From positions 109,141 to 173,140 of the forward strand of contig NZ_PYAX01000015.1 of the NCBI RefSeq assembly GCF_003014735.1: DNA of 64,000 bases, read 5' to 3'. The notes under the pieces were generated by a model. It did not search any database. It saw only the letters and a program-made list of their open reading frames with translations, and was not told the origin of the DNA. This DNA is from Saccharothrix carnea. GTDB lineage: Bacteria; Actinomycetota; Actinomycetes; Mycobacteriales; Pseudonocardiaceae. Made by a program: the position numbers and the translations under genes. Below, in pieces: positions 44,373-54,015 of the stretch. Within the stretch, counting starts at the first letter, position 1. Every line of letters starts with the position of its first letter.

Positions 44373-46484
44373 TCAAGCGGATGTTTCCGCGCCGGTCGGC
44401 CGGTGCGACCGGTCCGGTATGGCGGTCAGTTCGACCGGTGACGGGCCGGGATGCACGATGCCCAACCGCTGGGTGGCCCTGGTCATGGCGACGTACAGGT
44501 CGTTGTGGCCCAGTGGTGCGGTGCCGAGGATCTCGGCCGGGTCGGCGATCAGGACCGAGTCGAACTCCAGGCCCTTGGCCTGGCCGGGGGTGAGCAGGAC
44601 CACCTCGCCGGTGAGGTCCGGCGGGGTGGGGAGGGACAGCGCGGCGGCCAAGGGCTCGATGTGGGCGTTCGGGGCGATGATCGCGAGTTGGCCGTCGCCG
44701 TGTTCCGTGGCGAGGTCGGTGACGGTGGTGACCAGGTCGGCGCGGGTGGTGCGGATCCGCCAGGGCGTTTCGCCGGTCGAGCGGACCGACCGGGGTGGAG
44801 GCGTGCCGGGGTGGTGGGCGGCGAGCAGGTCCGCGGTGGCGGCCATGATCTCCGCCGGGGTGCGGTAGTTGACCGTGAGCCGGGCGAGTTGCCAGCGGTC
44901 CCGCACGTGCGGTCGCAGCACGTGGTCCCACGAGGAGGTGCCTGCCGGGTTCCCCGTCTGGGCGGGGTCCCCGACGATGGTCATCGACCGGGTCGGGCAC
45001 CGGCGCATCAGCATCCGCCAGGCCATCTCGGACAGTTCCTGCGCCTCGTCGACGACCACGTGCCCGAACGTGACGCGGTCGCCGACGTGGCCGATCAGGG
45101 AGGCGGCTTCGTCCAGCAGCGGGACGTCCGCGGCGCTCCAGCCATCGACCGGCTCGCCCAGGAGGTCGGACACCACGTGCTCCGGCGTCAGCGGTGGCCA
45201 CAGCGCGTCGAGCACGGCCTGGACCCCTGCGTCGGCGAGCAGCGAGTTCCGCAGTGCGACGCGGTCGGCCTGGTCCAACAGGGCCTTCGGCCCGTCGTCG
45301 TGCTCGTCCTGGTCGATCACGAAACCAGCGGCGGCCAGTGCGCGCAGGTCGGCTTCGCCGAGCCGGCCGTCCGCGCTGCCGCCGTCGATCGCCTCGCCGG
45401 TGTCGGTGAGCACGACCGCCTCCATGCCGTCGACCAGGCGCTGGGCGAGCGCGTCCACGACCTCCCGCTGGTGGACCAACCTCGCCTCGTTGTGCGGAAG
45501 TCCGGTCCGCCTGGCGTTCCGCACGGCGCGGTCGCACGTACGCGGGTCCAGCCGCAGCACCTGCTGCTCGAACTCGACGTCGACCGGGTGGTCCGGTGTC
45601 CGGACCCGCGACCGCACCGTCTCGGCCAGCCGTTCGGCCATCACCGCCCGGCCCTTGAGCGCGACGGCCTCGGGCGGGTCGACCCGGCTGACCTCAACGT
45701 CCGGCACCAGGTCGGTGATGGTCGCCGTCACCACGCTGTTCTCGCCGAGCCCCGGCAGGACCTGGCCGATGTAGTCGAGGAAGATCCGGCTGGGACCCAC
45801 CACCAGCACACCGCGGGTGCGCAGGTGCGGACGCGTGTAGAGCAGGTAGGCGACCCGGTGCAACGCGACGGCCGTCTTCCCCGTGCCGGGACCGCCCTGC
45901 ACCACCAGCACCCCGCCGGACTCGTGCCGGACGATCCGGTCCTGCTCGGCTTGCAGGGTGGTCACGATGTCGTGCATCCGCCCGGTCCGCGCCGCGGTCA
46001 CCGCCGCCAGCAACGCCGCCTCGCCGACCAGGCCGTCGTCGCCCGCACCGTCCGGGGTCAGCAACTCGTCGTTCAGCGCGACGACCGTCCGGCCCCGCGT
46101 GGTGATGCGCCGCCGTCGCCGCACACCCTGCGGAGCGGTCGCCGTGGCGGTGTAGAACGCCCGGGCCACCGGGACGCGCCAGTCCAGCAGCAGCGGTTCA
46201 CCGTCGTCGTCCCGGAACAGGCCGAGCCTGCCGATGTAGATCCGCCTGCCGTCGTGCAGGTCCAACCGCCCGAAGCACAACCCCTGCTCCACCGCGTCCA
46301 GTCGGGCCACCTCCGCCTGCCAGACAGCGGCCTCCCCACCGGCCCGCCGCGCCGCTGCCAGCCGTCCGGCCGCCTCCTCGCGCAGGGCGTCCAGACGGGC
46401 GTACAGGCCCGCCACGTACTCCTGCTCGACCTCGATCTCACCGCTCGCGGTCACGCGTTCCCCCAGCTCGATGATCGGTGCCAT
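44373..46484 (-). CDS. helR: HelR-type RNA polymerase-recycling ATPase
   Basis: SF1-type motor ATPase of 703 residues, a HelD relative in the actinobacterial HelR group that removes stalled RNA polymerase and can protect against rifamycins. An N-terminal coiled coil (EYVAGLYARLDALREEAAGRLAAARRAGG) precedes DLHDGRRIYIGRLGLF and LLLDWRVPVARAFY. Helicase motifs are complete: GGPGTGKTAVALHRVAYLLY (Walker A), VVVDEAQELSEMAWRMLMRR (motif II), GDPAQTG (motif III), NYRTPAEIM (motif IV), KGLEFDSVLI (motif V) and YVAMTRATQRL (motif VI). I place the start at ATG 46484. I looked for a rifamycin-associated element upstream and saw none. Confidence 0.82.
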   Translation of the reverse strand: MAPIIELGERVTASGEIEVEQEYVAGLYARLDALREEAAGRLAAARRAGGEAAVWQAEVARLDAVEQGLCFGRLDLHDGRRIYIGRLGLFRDDDGEPLLLDWRVPVARAFYTATATAPQGVRRRRRITTRGRTVVALNDELLTPDGAGDDGLVGEAALLAAVTAARTGRMHDIVTTLQAEQDRIVRHESGGVLVVQGGPGTGKTAVALHRVAYLLYTRPHLRTRGVLVVGPSRIFLDYIGQVLPGLGENSVVTATITDLVPDVEVSRVDPPEAVALKGRAVMAERLAETVRSRVRTPDHPVDVEFEQQVLRLDPRTCDRAVRNARRTGLPHNEARLVHQREVVDALAQRLVDGMEAVVLTDTGEAIDGGSADGRLGEADLRALAAAGFVIDQDEHDDGPKALLDQADRVALRNSLLADAGVQAVLDALWPPLTPEHVVSDLLGEPVDGWSAADVPLLDEAASLIGHVGDRVTFGHVVVDEAQELSEMAWRMLMRRCPTRSMTIVGDPAQTGNPAGTSSWDHVLRPHVRDRWQLARLTVNYRTPAEIMAATADLLAAHHPGTPPPRSVRSTGETPWRIRTTRADLVTTVTDLATEHGDGQLAIIAPNAHIEPLAAALSLPTPPDLTGEVVLLTPGQAKGLEFDSVLIADPAEILGTAPLGHNDLYVAMTRATQRLGIVHPGPSPVELTAIPDRSHRPTGAETSA

Positions 46485-46589
46485 CGAGCGTGCACGGCGA
46501 TCTCCCGGAGGAACAGTCTTGTTCTTCCCCGCCGCTTCAGCCGCCCGGAACCACACAGCGCCCGCCGACGCGGTGGTGGGCGCGTTCGC

Positions 46590-47387
46590 TCAGGTTCCCT
46601 TGCGGAACGCCGCCGTGACCTCCTCGCCGGTGGTCAGCGGTGCGCCGAGCTCGCGCGCCAGCCGGCCCGCGTGCACGTCGACGACCGCTTCCAGCAGGTC
46701 CGCGTACACCTCGACCGCCGCGCGCACCCGCACCCACCCGACGACCGCGACGCACACCGCCACCACCGCCGCGGGCCACCAGAACGCCCCGACGACCGCG
46801 TACGGCACGCACCAAGTGGTCGTCGCCACCGCTGCCTCCGCCTCCGCCCGTGCCGCCCGCAGCTCGGCCCGCCCGGAGTCGTCCAGCACCAACCACAACC
46901 GCGCCCACCACGACTTCAGGTCGACGGCGTACTGGTGGTGCACCCGGTCCTCGACGGCCGCCAGCCGGTCGCCGGTCCACGTGGCCCGGGTCGGCGCGGC
47001 GAGCGCGATCCGGTTGCGCTTGGCCGCGTCACCCCGCTCGTGCGCCCGCGCCCATCGCCGACGCCGCCGCCGTGCCGCCCAACGCGGGCGGGTGCCGAGG
47101 AACCAGCGCCAAGTCACCGGGCACAGCGCCCGCACCACGAGCCCCGCCGCCACCGATCCCAGCAGCATGGCGGCCAGCGCGAGGAGTTGGGCCGCGGGCG
47201 GCCGGGTGCCGAGGTCGCGGGTGATCCCGTCCGCCCGGGCGACCAGCCTCGTCACGTCCAGCGCGTGCGCGTGCCCCAGCAGCGCGCCCACCGCCGCGGT
47301 GGCGAGGAACAGCACGCCGGGCAGCACGAGCAGCGACACCCACCGCTCGGCCAGCCGCTTGCCCAGCTCACCGAAGAACGCGTTCAC
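46590..47387 (-). CDS. Membrane protein with about four helices, part of the CHAT cluster
   Basis: Protein of 265 residues that I do not recognise. GTG 47387 overlaps the stop of the Cys-rich gene (GTGA), so the two are translated together. Helices: WVSLLVLPGVLFLATAAVGALLG near 15-38, LLALAAMLLGSVAAGLVVRAL near 65-86, and a double span TTWCVPYAVVGAFWWPAAVVAVCVAVVGWV near 185-215. Between helix 2 and 3 is a very basic loop (RRRRRRWARAHERGDAAKRNR) followed by a long cytosolic stretch. The layout, a small membrane protein beside a caspase-like CHAT gene, suggests a pore or membrane-damaging effector, by analogy with known protease-activated pores; this is inference. Confidence 0.65.
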   Translation of the reverse strand: MNAFFGELGKRLAERWVSLLVLPGVLFLATAAVGALLGHAHALDVTRLVARADGITRDLGTRPPAAQLLALAAMLLGSVAAGLVVRALCPVTWRWFLGTRPRWAARRRRRRWARAHERGDAAKRNRIALAAPTRATWTGDRLAAVEDRVHHQYAVDLKSWWARLWLVLDDSGRAELRAARAEAEAAVATTTWCVPYAVVGAFWWPAAVVAVCVAVVGWVRVRAAVEVYADLLEAVVDVHAGRLARELGAPLTTGEEVTAAFRKGT

Positions 47388-47725
47388 GCCTGTCGCCGCC
47401 TCAGCGGCTCGTCGCGCAACCAGCACCGCTCCGCCGGTACCGGACCACCCGGCTCCCGGGGCACCTCCCGCCCGCACGCGTCCGCCGGGCACACGTACAC
47501 CTCGCCGAACGACCGACCGCGCATCCCCGGTAACACCAGGTCGCTGCCGCGCAGCACGTCCGCGGGGATGCCCAGGCGCGGTAGCTCGTCCTGCAGCGGG
47601 TGGCCCGCGCGCACCCTCGCCAGCACGTCGTCCAGCACCCGTCCCAACCCCTGGCGCGTCACGGCGGCACGCAGTTCGGGCAAGGTGGTGCAGAAGGCGG
47701 CGAGGTGTTCGTCGGTGTGCGGCAC
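47384..47725 (-). CDS. Small Cys-rich protein, part of the CHAT cluster
   Basis: Protein of 113 residues, GTG 47725 after AGGAGG. The first 65 residues are helical (EHLAAFCTTLPELRAAVTRQGLGRVLDDVLARVRAGHP). The C-terminal part has a possible zinc knuckle: VYVCPADACGREV then ERCWLRDEPLRRR, giving Cys at spacing C-x4-C...C. It diverges from the TPR-CHAT gene with only 66 bases between the starts and is coupled to the membrane protein. It may be an adaptor or the CHAT substrate. I know no named family for it. Confidence 0.65.
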   Translation of the reverse strand: MPHTDEHLAAFCTTLPELRAAVTRQGLGRVLDDVLARVRAGHPLQDELPRLGIPADVLRGSDLVLPGMRGRSFGEVYVCPADACGREVPREPGGPVPAERCWLRDEPLRRRQA

Positions 47726-47791
47726 GACGTTCCTCCTCTTCGTCGGGGACTGTCCAGCCTGTCAGGAATACACGGTGATCGAGGTGAGCGG

Positions 47792-50700
47792 GTGCGGGAC
47801 GAGCTGATCCAGGACGTTCTGGGCCGGATCACGCGTGCCGACGACGGCGACGCGGAGGCGGTGCTCGCCCCGGACGCGGAGGCGGCGGGCGAGGCGTTGT
47901 TGGCGTTCCTGTCCCCCGAGGGCAGGTTCGACTTCGACGTGCTGCACGTCGTCGGCACCCTGCACCTGGCACGGTCGATGTGGGGGGAAGAACCGGCGGC
48001 GGCCGAGTCGCACGCCCTCGCCGAGACCCTGCTCGCGCCGGTCTTCCTGCTCCGCCCCGACCTCGCGCCGCCGATCTGGGAGGGCGATCCCGCGGCCCCG
48101 GAGGGTCAGCAGCGGCGCGACCTCGGGTCCGCGCTGGTGCGGGTCGGCATGCTGCTCGGCAACCCGGCCGCGTTCCACGTCGCCGTCAACGCCCTCTCCC
48201 CGACCGCCAACGATCCCGCCGACCCGTTCGCCGCCGGGTGCGGTGTCGTGCTCGCCGCCGCCGCACGCCTGCTGTCCTGGCACACCGGCGACGCCGAAGC
48301 GTTGACGTTCGCCCAGGTCGCCGCGCAGCGCGTCCTCGACGCCGAGCCCACCGACGCCACACCGGCGGCCCGTGCCGAACTGGCCCGCGCGCTGCTCCTG
48401 GAGCACACCCGCACCGGTGACCAGGCCGTGCTCGACCGCGCGGTCGAGCACGCCCGGCAGGCGCCGCCCGATGACGCCGAAGCCCTGGGGGTCGCGGCGA
48501 TGGCGCTCGCGCTGTCCGCCGAGCGCGCCGGGGACCGGGCACTGGCGCGGGAAGCCGTCGCGCTGGGCCGTGACGCCGTGGCCCAGCGGCGCGATCCCGA
48601 CCAGCTCGTCGCACTGGCGACCACCCTGCACACCATCGCCGGGTTGACCGACGACGACGCTCCGCTCGTCGAGATCACCGAGCTGTTGCGCCCGTTCCTC
48701 GACTCTCGTTCGCAGCAACTGCTGTACCTGCACGGCAGCGCCCTGTTCCGGCTGGCCTCGACCGATCCCGCCGCCCTGGACGAGACGGTGGCCGTGCTGG
48801 CGGGCGCCCTCGCGCAGATCCCGCCGACCCACCCCGACCACCCGGTTCGCACGGGCATGTACGCCGAGGCGTTGTGGCGCAGGTGGAAGCACACCGGTGA
48901 CCGGGACAGCCGTGACGCCGCGCTCGCCGTCCTGGAAGGCGGTACCGACCCGCGCCTGCGCGCCACCCGCGTGGGCTACCTCGTGGACCTCGCCGCGTCG
49001 GGCCACGACGTCGCGGACGTCGACACCGCCCTCGCCGCCGAACCGGACTGGAACGACCGGGCGGCCCTCCTCGGGCACCGCTACGACCTGGTGGGCGACC
49101 GCGCCGCGCTCGTGGAGGCGATCGCCCTGAACCGGGCCCACCTCGCCGACCCGGACGATCCCGAGGACGAGGCCCGCGTCGCGCACAACGCCGCCATGCT
49201 GCTGCGCAAGCTGCACGACCTCGAGCGCACGCCCGAGGTGCTCGCCGACGCGCTCGCCCTGGCCCGGCGCGGCGTCACCGCCCACCCCGCGCCAACAGGC
49301 CAGCAAGCCGAACGCGTCGCCCTGCTGGCGCTGCTCACCGCCGAGGCCGGGCAGGTGGAGGAAGGCGCCCGGCTCGCCACCCGGGCCGTCGCCGACTGCC
49401 CGCCGGACCACCCGAACCGGTCGACGGTCCTGTCCCGCGCCGCCGAGGCCCACTTCCGGCACTACGACGCGACGGGCGCGCGCACTTCCCTCGACACCGC
49501 GATCGCCGTGGGCCGCGCCGTCCTCGCCGAGGGGGAGCGGGCCCAGGGGCTGGACCTGCTCGCGGTGGCGTTGCGGCGGCGCGCCGAGCTGTCACCCGAC
49601 CTGCACACCCTGGACGAGGCGGTCGACTTCGGGCTGCGCGCGGTCGAGGCGCATCCCTTCTCGCGGATCCGGGCGTCCACGGTGCTGAACCTGGCGGGCT
49701 CGCTGGCCGACCGCTACCGCCGCACCCGGGACGTGGACGACCTGCACCGCGCACTCCGGTTGATCCAGGACCACCTCGGGGCCGTCCACCCGACCGACGA
49801 CCTGAAGGCCCGCCTGACGGACCAGATGGGCGTCGTGATGATGTTGCTGTACCAGCACACGGGCGAGAAGGACACGTTGCGCGAACGGGTGCGGATCGCC
49901 GAGCGCGGCGCCGAACGGTTCGGGCCGCACGACCCGACCCGTCCCCAGGTGCTCAACAACCTGTCCTCCTCGTTGATGGAGCGCTACTTCGTGGACGGCG
50001 ACCGGGCCGACGCGGAGAAGGCCGTCACCGCCGCCCGTGAAGCCGTCGCCCTGACCCCCGCCGGTCTGGCCATCCGCGGCTCCCGGCTGCTCAACCTCTC
50101 GATCGCGCTGGGAGTCCTCGGTGAGGCGACCGGCACCACGGGTCCGCTGCGGGAGGCCCTCCGCGTCGCCGAGGCGAGTGCGGGGGTGCTCAACGCGCCG
50201 CCCGCCACCCGCATCCGCGCCCACCGGGTGTGGGGCAGGTGGGCCGTGGTCCTCGGACGGTGGAGGGTCGCGCTGGCGGCCTTCGCCGGCGGCGTGGACC
50301 TGGTGGCCCAGGTCGCGCCCCGGCACGTGCGCCGTGCGGACCGCGAGTCCCGCCTGGCCGACCTGCGCGGTGTGCACACCGACGCGGCCGCCGCCGCCCT
50401 CGCGACCGGTGACCCGATCCGCGCCGTCGAGCTGCTGGAGCAGGCCCGCGGCGTGCTCCTCGTCGACGAGCTCGACGCCCGGGCGGGTTCGCTCGCGCTG
50501 CGCGACCGCGCGCCGCACCTCGCGACCGAGTGGGACGCGGTGCTGGAGGAGCTGGCCGACGAGTCCCAGTCGACCGACGAGCGGCAGGCGTTGTCGCGCC
50601 GGTGGCAGGACGTGCTGGACCGGATCCGCGCGGTTCCCGGTCTCGACTCCTTCCTGCGCCCGCCGAGCGCGTTGGACCTGCGCGTCGCCGATGGCGCGAT

Positions 50701-51712
50701 CGTGCTGGTGAACATCAGCCAGTGGCGCTGCGACGCCCTGCTGATCACCTCGCGCGGCGTGCGCTCGAAGCGGTTGCGGCACGTCACCCTGGAGGAGGTC
50801 GAGCAGCGGACCGGCGCCTACCTCGCGGCGCTCGACACGCTCGACGGCGGCGACCTGGTCGCCCGGTTCGACGCGCAGGCCGTGGTCCGCGAGACGCTGG
50901 CGTGGTTGTGGGACACGATCGCCGGACCGGTCCTGAAGGCGCTCGGCCACACCCGCGCGCCCCGCGCCGCGTGGCCCCGCGTGTGGTGGTGCCCGACCGG
51001 CGCGCTCACCCACCTCCCGCTGCACGCCGCGGGTCGGCACGACGTCCCCGGCGAGGCCGTGCTCGACCGCGTGGTGTCGTCCTACACACCCACCGCCCGC
51101 ACCCTGAACCACACCCGGTCCCGCCCGCCGACGACCCGGCGCGACCTCCTCGCCGTCGCCATGCCCACCACCCCCGACCACGCCGACCTGCCGGCGACCG
51201 ACGCCGAGGCGACCGACCTCGCCGCGCTCCTGGCCGCCGCCGAACCGCTGCGCGGCCCCGCCGCCACCCGTGCCGCCGTGCTGGCCGCGCTGCCGCACGC
51301 GACGTGGGCCCACTTCGCCTGCCACGCCCACAGCGACCCGCTCGTCCCGTCCGCCGGCCACCTGCTGCTCGCCGATGGCGCGCTGACCGTCGCCGACATC
51401 GGCGCGCTGCGCCTGGAGAACGCCGAACTGGCCTACCTGTCCGCGTGCTCCACCGCCCGCACCACCCTCACCACCCCGGACGAGGTGATCACGCTCGCGT
51501 CAGCGTTCCAGCTCGCCGGCTTCCGCCACGTCGTCGGCGCACTGTGGCCGATCCAGGACACCACCGCCGCCCGCGTGGCCGCCACCTTCCACCGCCGCGT
51601 CCACACCGGCACACCACCCGCCGAGGCCCTGCACGAAGTGCTGCGCGAACTCCGCACCGAGTTCCCTCTCGCGGTATCGCAATGGGCCGGCTACGTCCAC
51701 GTCGGCTCCTGA
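47792..51712 (+). CDS. TPR-repeat CHAT (caspase-like) protein, giant
   Basis: Protein of 1306 residues. GTG 47792 is supported by GAGGTGA just upstream. Residues about 30-950 are helical tetratricopeptide-like repeats (for example AHRVWGRWAVVLGRWRVALAAFAGGVDLVAQV), the usual sensor arm of bacterial CHAT proteases. The C-terminal 300 residues are the CHAT domain: VWWCPTGALTHLPLHAAG, catalytic His in WAHFACHAHSDP (about 1178) and catalytic Cys in LAYLSACSTART (about 1218), ending in ALWPIQDTTAARVAATFHRRV. TPR-CHAT proteins such as the type III-E CRISPR partner Csx29 cut partner proteins when triggered. Divergent coupling to a Cys-rich protein and a membrane protein makes those the prime partner candidates. 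Confidence 0.88.
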   Translation: MRDELIQDVLGRITRADDGDAEAVLAPDAEAAGEALLAFLSPEGRFDFDVLHVVGTLHLARSMWGEEPAAAESHALAETLLAPVFLLRPDLAPPIWEGDPAAPEGQQRRDLGSALVRVGMLLGNPAAFHVAVNALSPTANDPADPFAAGCGVVLAAAARLLSWHTGDAEALTFAQVAAQRVLDAEPTDATPAARAELARALLLEHTRTGDQAVLDRAVEHARQAPPDDAEALGVAAMALALSAERAGDRALAREAVALGRDAVAQRRDPDQLVALATTLHTIAGLTDDDAPLVEITELLRPFLDSRSQQLLYLHGSALFRLASTDPAALDETVAVLAGALAQIPPTHPDHPVRTGMYAEALWRRWKHTGDRDSRDAALAVLEGGTDPRLRATRVGYLVDLAASGHDVADVDTALAAEPDWNDRAALLGHRYDLVGDRAALVEAIALNRAHLADPDDPEDEARVAHNAAMLLRKLHDLERTPEVLADALALARRGVTAHPAPTGQQAERVALLALLTAEAGQVEEGARLATRAVADCPPDHPNRSTVLSRAAEAHFRHYDATGARTSLDTAIAVGRAVLAEGERAQGLDLLAVALRRRAELSPDLHTLDEAVDFGLRAVEAHPFSRIRASTVLNLAGSLADRYRRTRDVDDLHRALRLIQDHLGAVHPTDDLKARLTDQMGVVMMLLYQHTGEKDTLRERVRIAERGAERFGPHDPTRPQVLNNLSSSLMERYFVDGDRADAEKAVTAAREAVALTPAGLAIRGSRLLNLSIALGVLGEATGTTGPLREALRVAEASAGVLNAPPATRIRAHRVWGRWAVVLGRWRVALAAFAGGVDLVAQVAPRHVRRADRESRLADLRGVHTDAAAAALATGDPIRAVELLEQARGVLLVDELDARAGSLALRDRAPHLATEWDAVLEELADESQSTDERQALSRRWQDVLDRIRAVPGLDSFLRPPSALDLRVADGAIVLVNISQWRCDALLITSRGVRSKRLRHVTLEEVEQRTGAYLAALDTLDGGDLVARFDAQAVVRETLAWLWDTIAGPVLKALGHTRAPRAAWPRVWWCPTGALTHLPLHAAGRHDVPGEAVLDRVVSSYTPTARTLNHTRSRPPTTRRDLLAVAMPTTPDHADLPATDAEATDLAALLAAAEPLRGPAATRAAVLAALPHATWAHFACHAHSDPLVPSAGHLLLADGALTVADIGALRLENAELAYLSACSTARTTLTTPDEVITLASAFQLAGFRHVVGALWPIQDTTAARVAATFHRRVHTGTPPAEALHEVLRELRTEFPLAVSQWAGYVHVGS

Positions 51713-51887
51713 CCAACCCCTACCGCCGGCGAGCACTCCACCCGTCACGGCTGCACCTTGACCGAGGCGACGACCTGCGTGAGCTGGTGGGCATACCGGG
51801 CCGGGTGACGGCGTCGAGAGGCGGCCTGGATGATCTGAACGGCGGCCTCGGGCGAGTGGGTCGCGGAACCGGGTAGGAAGGTGGGAC

Positions 51888-54008
51888 GTGCTCTCAGCGC
51901 TTGCCCGGTGGTGCGGGCGGCACCGCAAGGCGGTGGTGTTGTTGTGGGTGGTGCTGGCGGTCGGGTTGCTCGCCGGTGCGCGGCTGGTCGACGGTGGTAC
52001 GGCCGAGGACGTGGTGGTGCCCGGCAGTGACAGCGAGGCCGCCAACGCGTTGTTGGCCGAGGCGGACATGTTCGGCCGGCAGAGTTCCCAGCTGGTGCTC
52101 ACCGCGCCGCGGAACCGGTACGTCGACGCGTCGGAGCTCCAGACCGCGGTGCGGGAGGTGGTGGACGCGGTGTCGGCGGTGCCCGGGGTCGGCACGGTGC
52201 CGGAACGGGTCGAGCCGAGCCCGGACCGGACGGCCGTGCGGTTCAGCGTGCCGCTCGACGTGGGGACCACTGCGGACAAGGCCTTGGCACAACGGGTGCT
52301 CGACGCGACGGAACCCGCCCGTGCCGCCGGGATGGACGTCGCGCTCGGTGGTGCGCTCGGGCGACAGCTGTCCGCGCTGAACTCCCGACCCAGCGAGATC
52401 ATCGGCATCGTCGCCGCGCTGGTGGTGCTGCTGCTGGCGTTCGGCTCGGCGGTCGCGGCGCTGCTCCCGGTCGTCACCGCGCTGCTCGTGGTCGTCGGCG
52501 GCTTGGCCGGGCTGGACATCCTGAAGAGCGCGGTGAGCCTGCCCGACGTCGCGCCGACGCTCGCCGCGATGATCGGCCTGGGGGTAGGGGTCGACTACAC
52601 GCTGTTCCTCGTCAGCAGGCAGCGCAGGCTGCTCGCCACCGGGTTGCCCGTGCCGGAAGCCGTGGCGCGCACCGCGCGGTCGGCCGGTGCGGCGGTGGTG
52701 TTCGCCGGTGCCACCGTGATCGTGTCGATCAGCGGGTTGATGCTGACCGGCGTCGACTTCGTGTCCTGGCTGGGCTGGAGCAGCGCGTTGCTGGTCGCCG
52801 GCGCGGTGCTGTCCGCCGTCACGCTGACGCCCGCGGTGCTCGCCATGGCGGGTGAGCGGCTCGGCCGCGGCCGTCCGGCGCCGGCCGCCGACGAGGCACT
52901 GGACGGCAGCGTGTGGGGCCGGTTCGCGTCGTGGTCCGCCCGCCGCCCCGTGGCGGTCGCGATCGCGAGCACGGTCTTGCTGCTCGGCCTCGGCGCGCCG
53001 GCGCTCGCGTTGCGGCTCGGGCAGTCCGACGCGGGCGACCGCGGCACGGACCAGCAGACCGTGCGGCACTACCTGGCCACCGCGGCGGCGTGGGGGCCCG
53101 GCGAGAACGGCCCGCTCAGCGTGGTGCTGACCGACCCCGCCCGAGCCGAGGCCGCCACCGCCGCGCTGCGCGGGACCAACGGCGTCGCGTCGGTGTCACC
53201 GCCGCGCCCGCTGCCCTCCGGTGCGGTGTCCCTGCGAGTCGTCCCGACCACCGCACCCTCCGACCCCACCACCGACGACCTCGTCGAACGGCTGCGCGAC
53301 GAGGTGCTGCCGAGGTTCGGCGACGCCCACGTCGGCGGCGGCACCGCCACCCGCATCGACCTGGCCGACCGCATCACCGGTCGGCTGCCGTGGCTCATCC
53401 TGGCCGTTATCGGCGTGTCCTGCGTGCTGTTGCTGCTGGCGTTCCGGTCCGTGCTGCTGCCGGTCAAGGCGGCGCTGATGAACATCGTGTCGGTGTGCGC
53501 CGCGTACGGCGTGGTCACGGCCGTGTTCCAGTGGGGCTGGGGAGCGGACCTGATCGGCCTCGACGGGCCGGTGCCGATCGACAGCTACGTGCCCATGGTG
53601 CTGTTCGCCGTCCTGTTCGGACTGTCCATGGACTACGAGGTCTTCCTGCTGTCGGCGATCCAGGAGCACTGGGCCCGCACCGGTGACAACCACACCGCCG
53701 TGCGGCGCGGCCTCGCCGAGACCGGTGGCGTGATCACCTCCGCCGCCCTGATCATGGTGTGCGTCTTCGCGAGCTTCATCCTGGTCGACAACCCGACGGT
53801 CAAGGTCTTCGGACTCGGGCTGGCCACCGCCATCGTGGTCGACGCCACCATCGTCCGCTGCCTGCTCGTGCCGGCCACCATGGTCCTGCTGGGTCGCTGG
53901 AACTGGTGGCTGCCCGGCCGGCTGGACCGGCTGCTCCCCCACCTGCTCGACCACCGCGCTCCCGAACACCGAACCAGGGCCGCCGCGACGGCGTCCACCG
54001 AGCACTGA
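51888..54008 (+). CDS. MMPL/RND-family membrane transporter
   Basis: Membrane protein of 706 residues with two repeats of one helix, an extracytoplasmic domain and five helices, as in the MMPL family that exports lipids or drugs. GTG 51888 follows AGGAAGGTGG. Signs include the first helix VVLLWVVLAVGLLAGARLVDG, IGLGVGVDYTLFLVSRQRR (the G-x-D-Y proton-relay motif) in repeat 1, and the matching VLFGLSMDYEVFLLSAIQEHW in repeat 2. Both key Asp-Tyr pairs are kept, so it looks functional. The substrate is unknown. It is convergent with the vWA-like gene (7-base gap) and does not obviously belong to the flanking conflict clusters. Confidence 0.92.
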   Translation: MLSALARWCGRHRKAVVLLWVVLAVGLLAGARLVDGGTAEDVVVPGSDSEAANALLAEADMFGRQSSQLVLTAPRNRYVDASELQTAVREVVDAVSAVPGVGTVPERVEPSPDRTAVRFSVPLDVGTTADKALAQRVLDATEPARAAGMDVALGGALGRQLSALNSRPSEIIGIVAALVVLLLAFGSAVAALLPVVTALLVVVGGLAGLDILKSAVSLPDVAPTLAAMIGLGVGVDYTLFLVSRQRRLLATGLPVPEAVARTARSAGAAVVFAGATVIVSISGLMLTGVDFVSWLGWSSALLVAGAVLSAVTLTPAVLAMAGERLGRGRPAPAADEALDGSVWGRFASWSARRPVAVAIASTVLLLGLGAPALALRLGQSDAGDRGTDQQTVRHYLATAAAWGPGENGPLSVVLTDPARAEAATAALRGTNGVASVSPPRPLPSGAVSLRVVPTTAPSDPTTDDLVERLRDEVLPRFGDAHVGGGTATRIDLADRITGRLPWLILAVIGVSCVLLLLAFRSVLLPVKAALMNIVSVCAAYGVVTAVFQWGWGADLIGLDGPVPIDSYVPMVLFAVLFGLSMDYEVFLLSAIQEHWARTGDNHTAVRRGLAETGGVITSAALIMVCVFASFILVDNPTVKVFGLGLATAIVVDATIVRCLLVPATMVLLGRWNWWLPGRLDRLLPHLLDHRAPEHRTRAAATASTEH

Positions 54009-54015
54009 CGTCCGG

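Noticed and set aside
46485..46589. Rifamycin-associated element upstream of helR
   Set aside because: I searched by eye for the inverted repeat known upstream of rifamycin-response genes and saw no matching palindrome.
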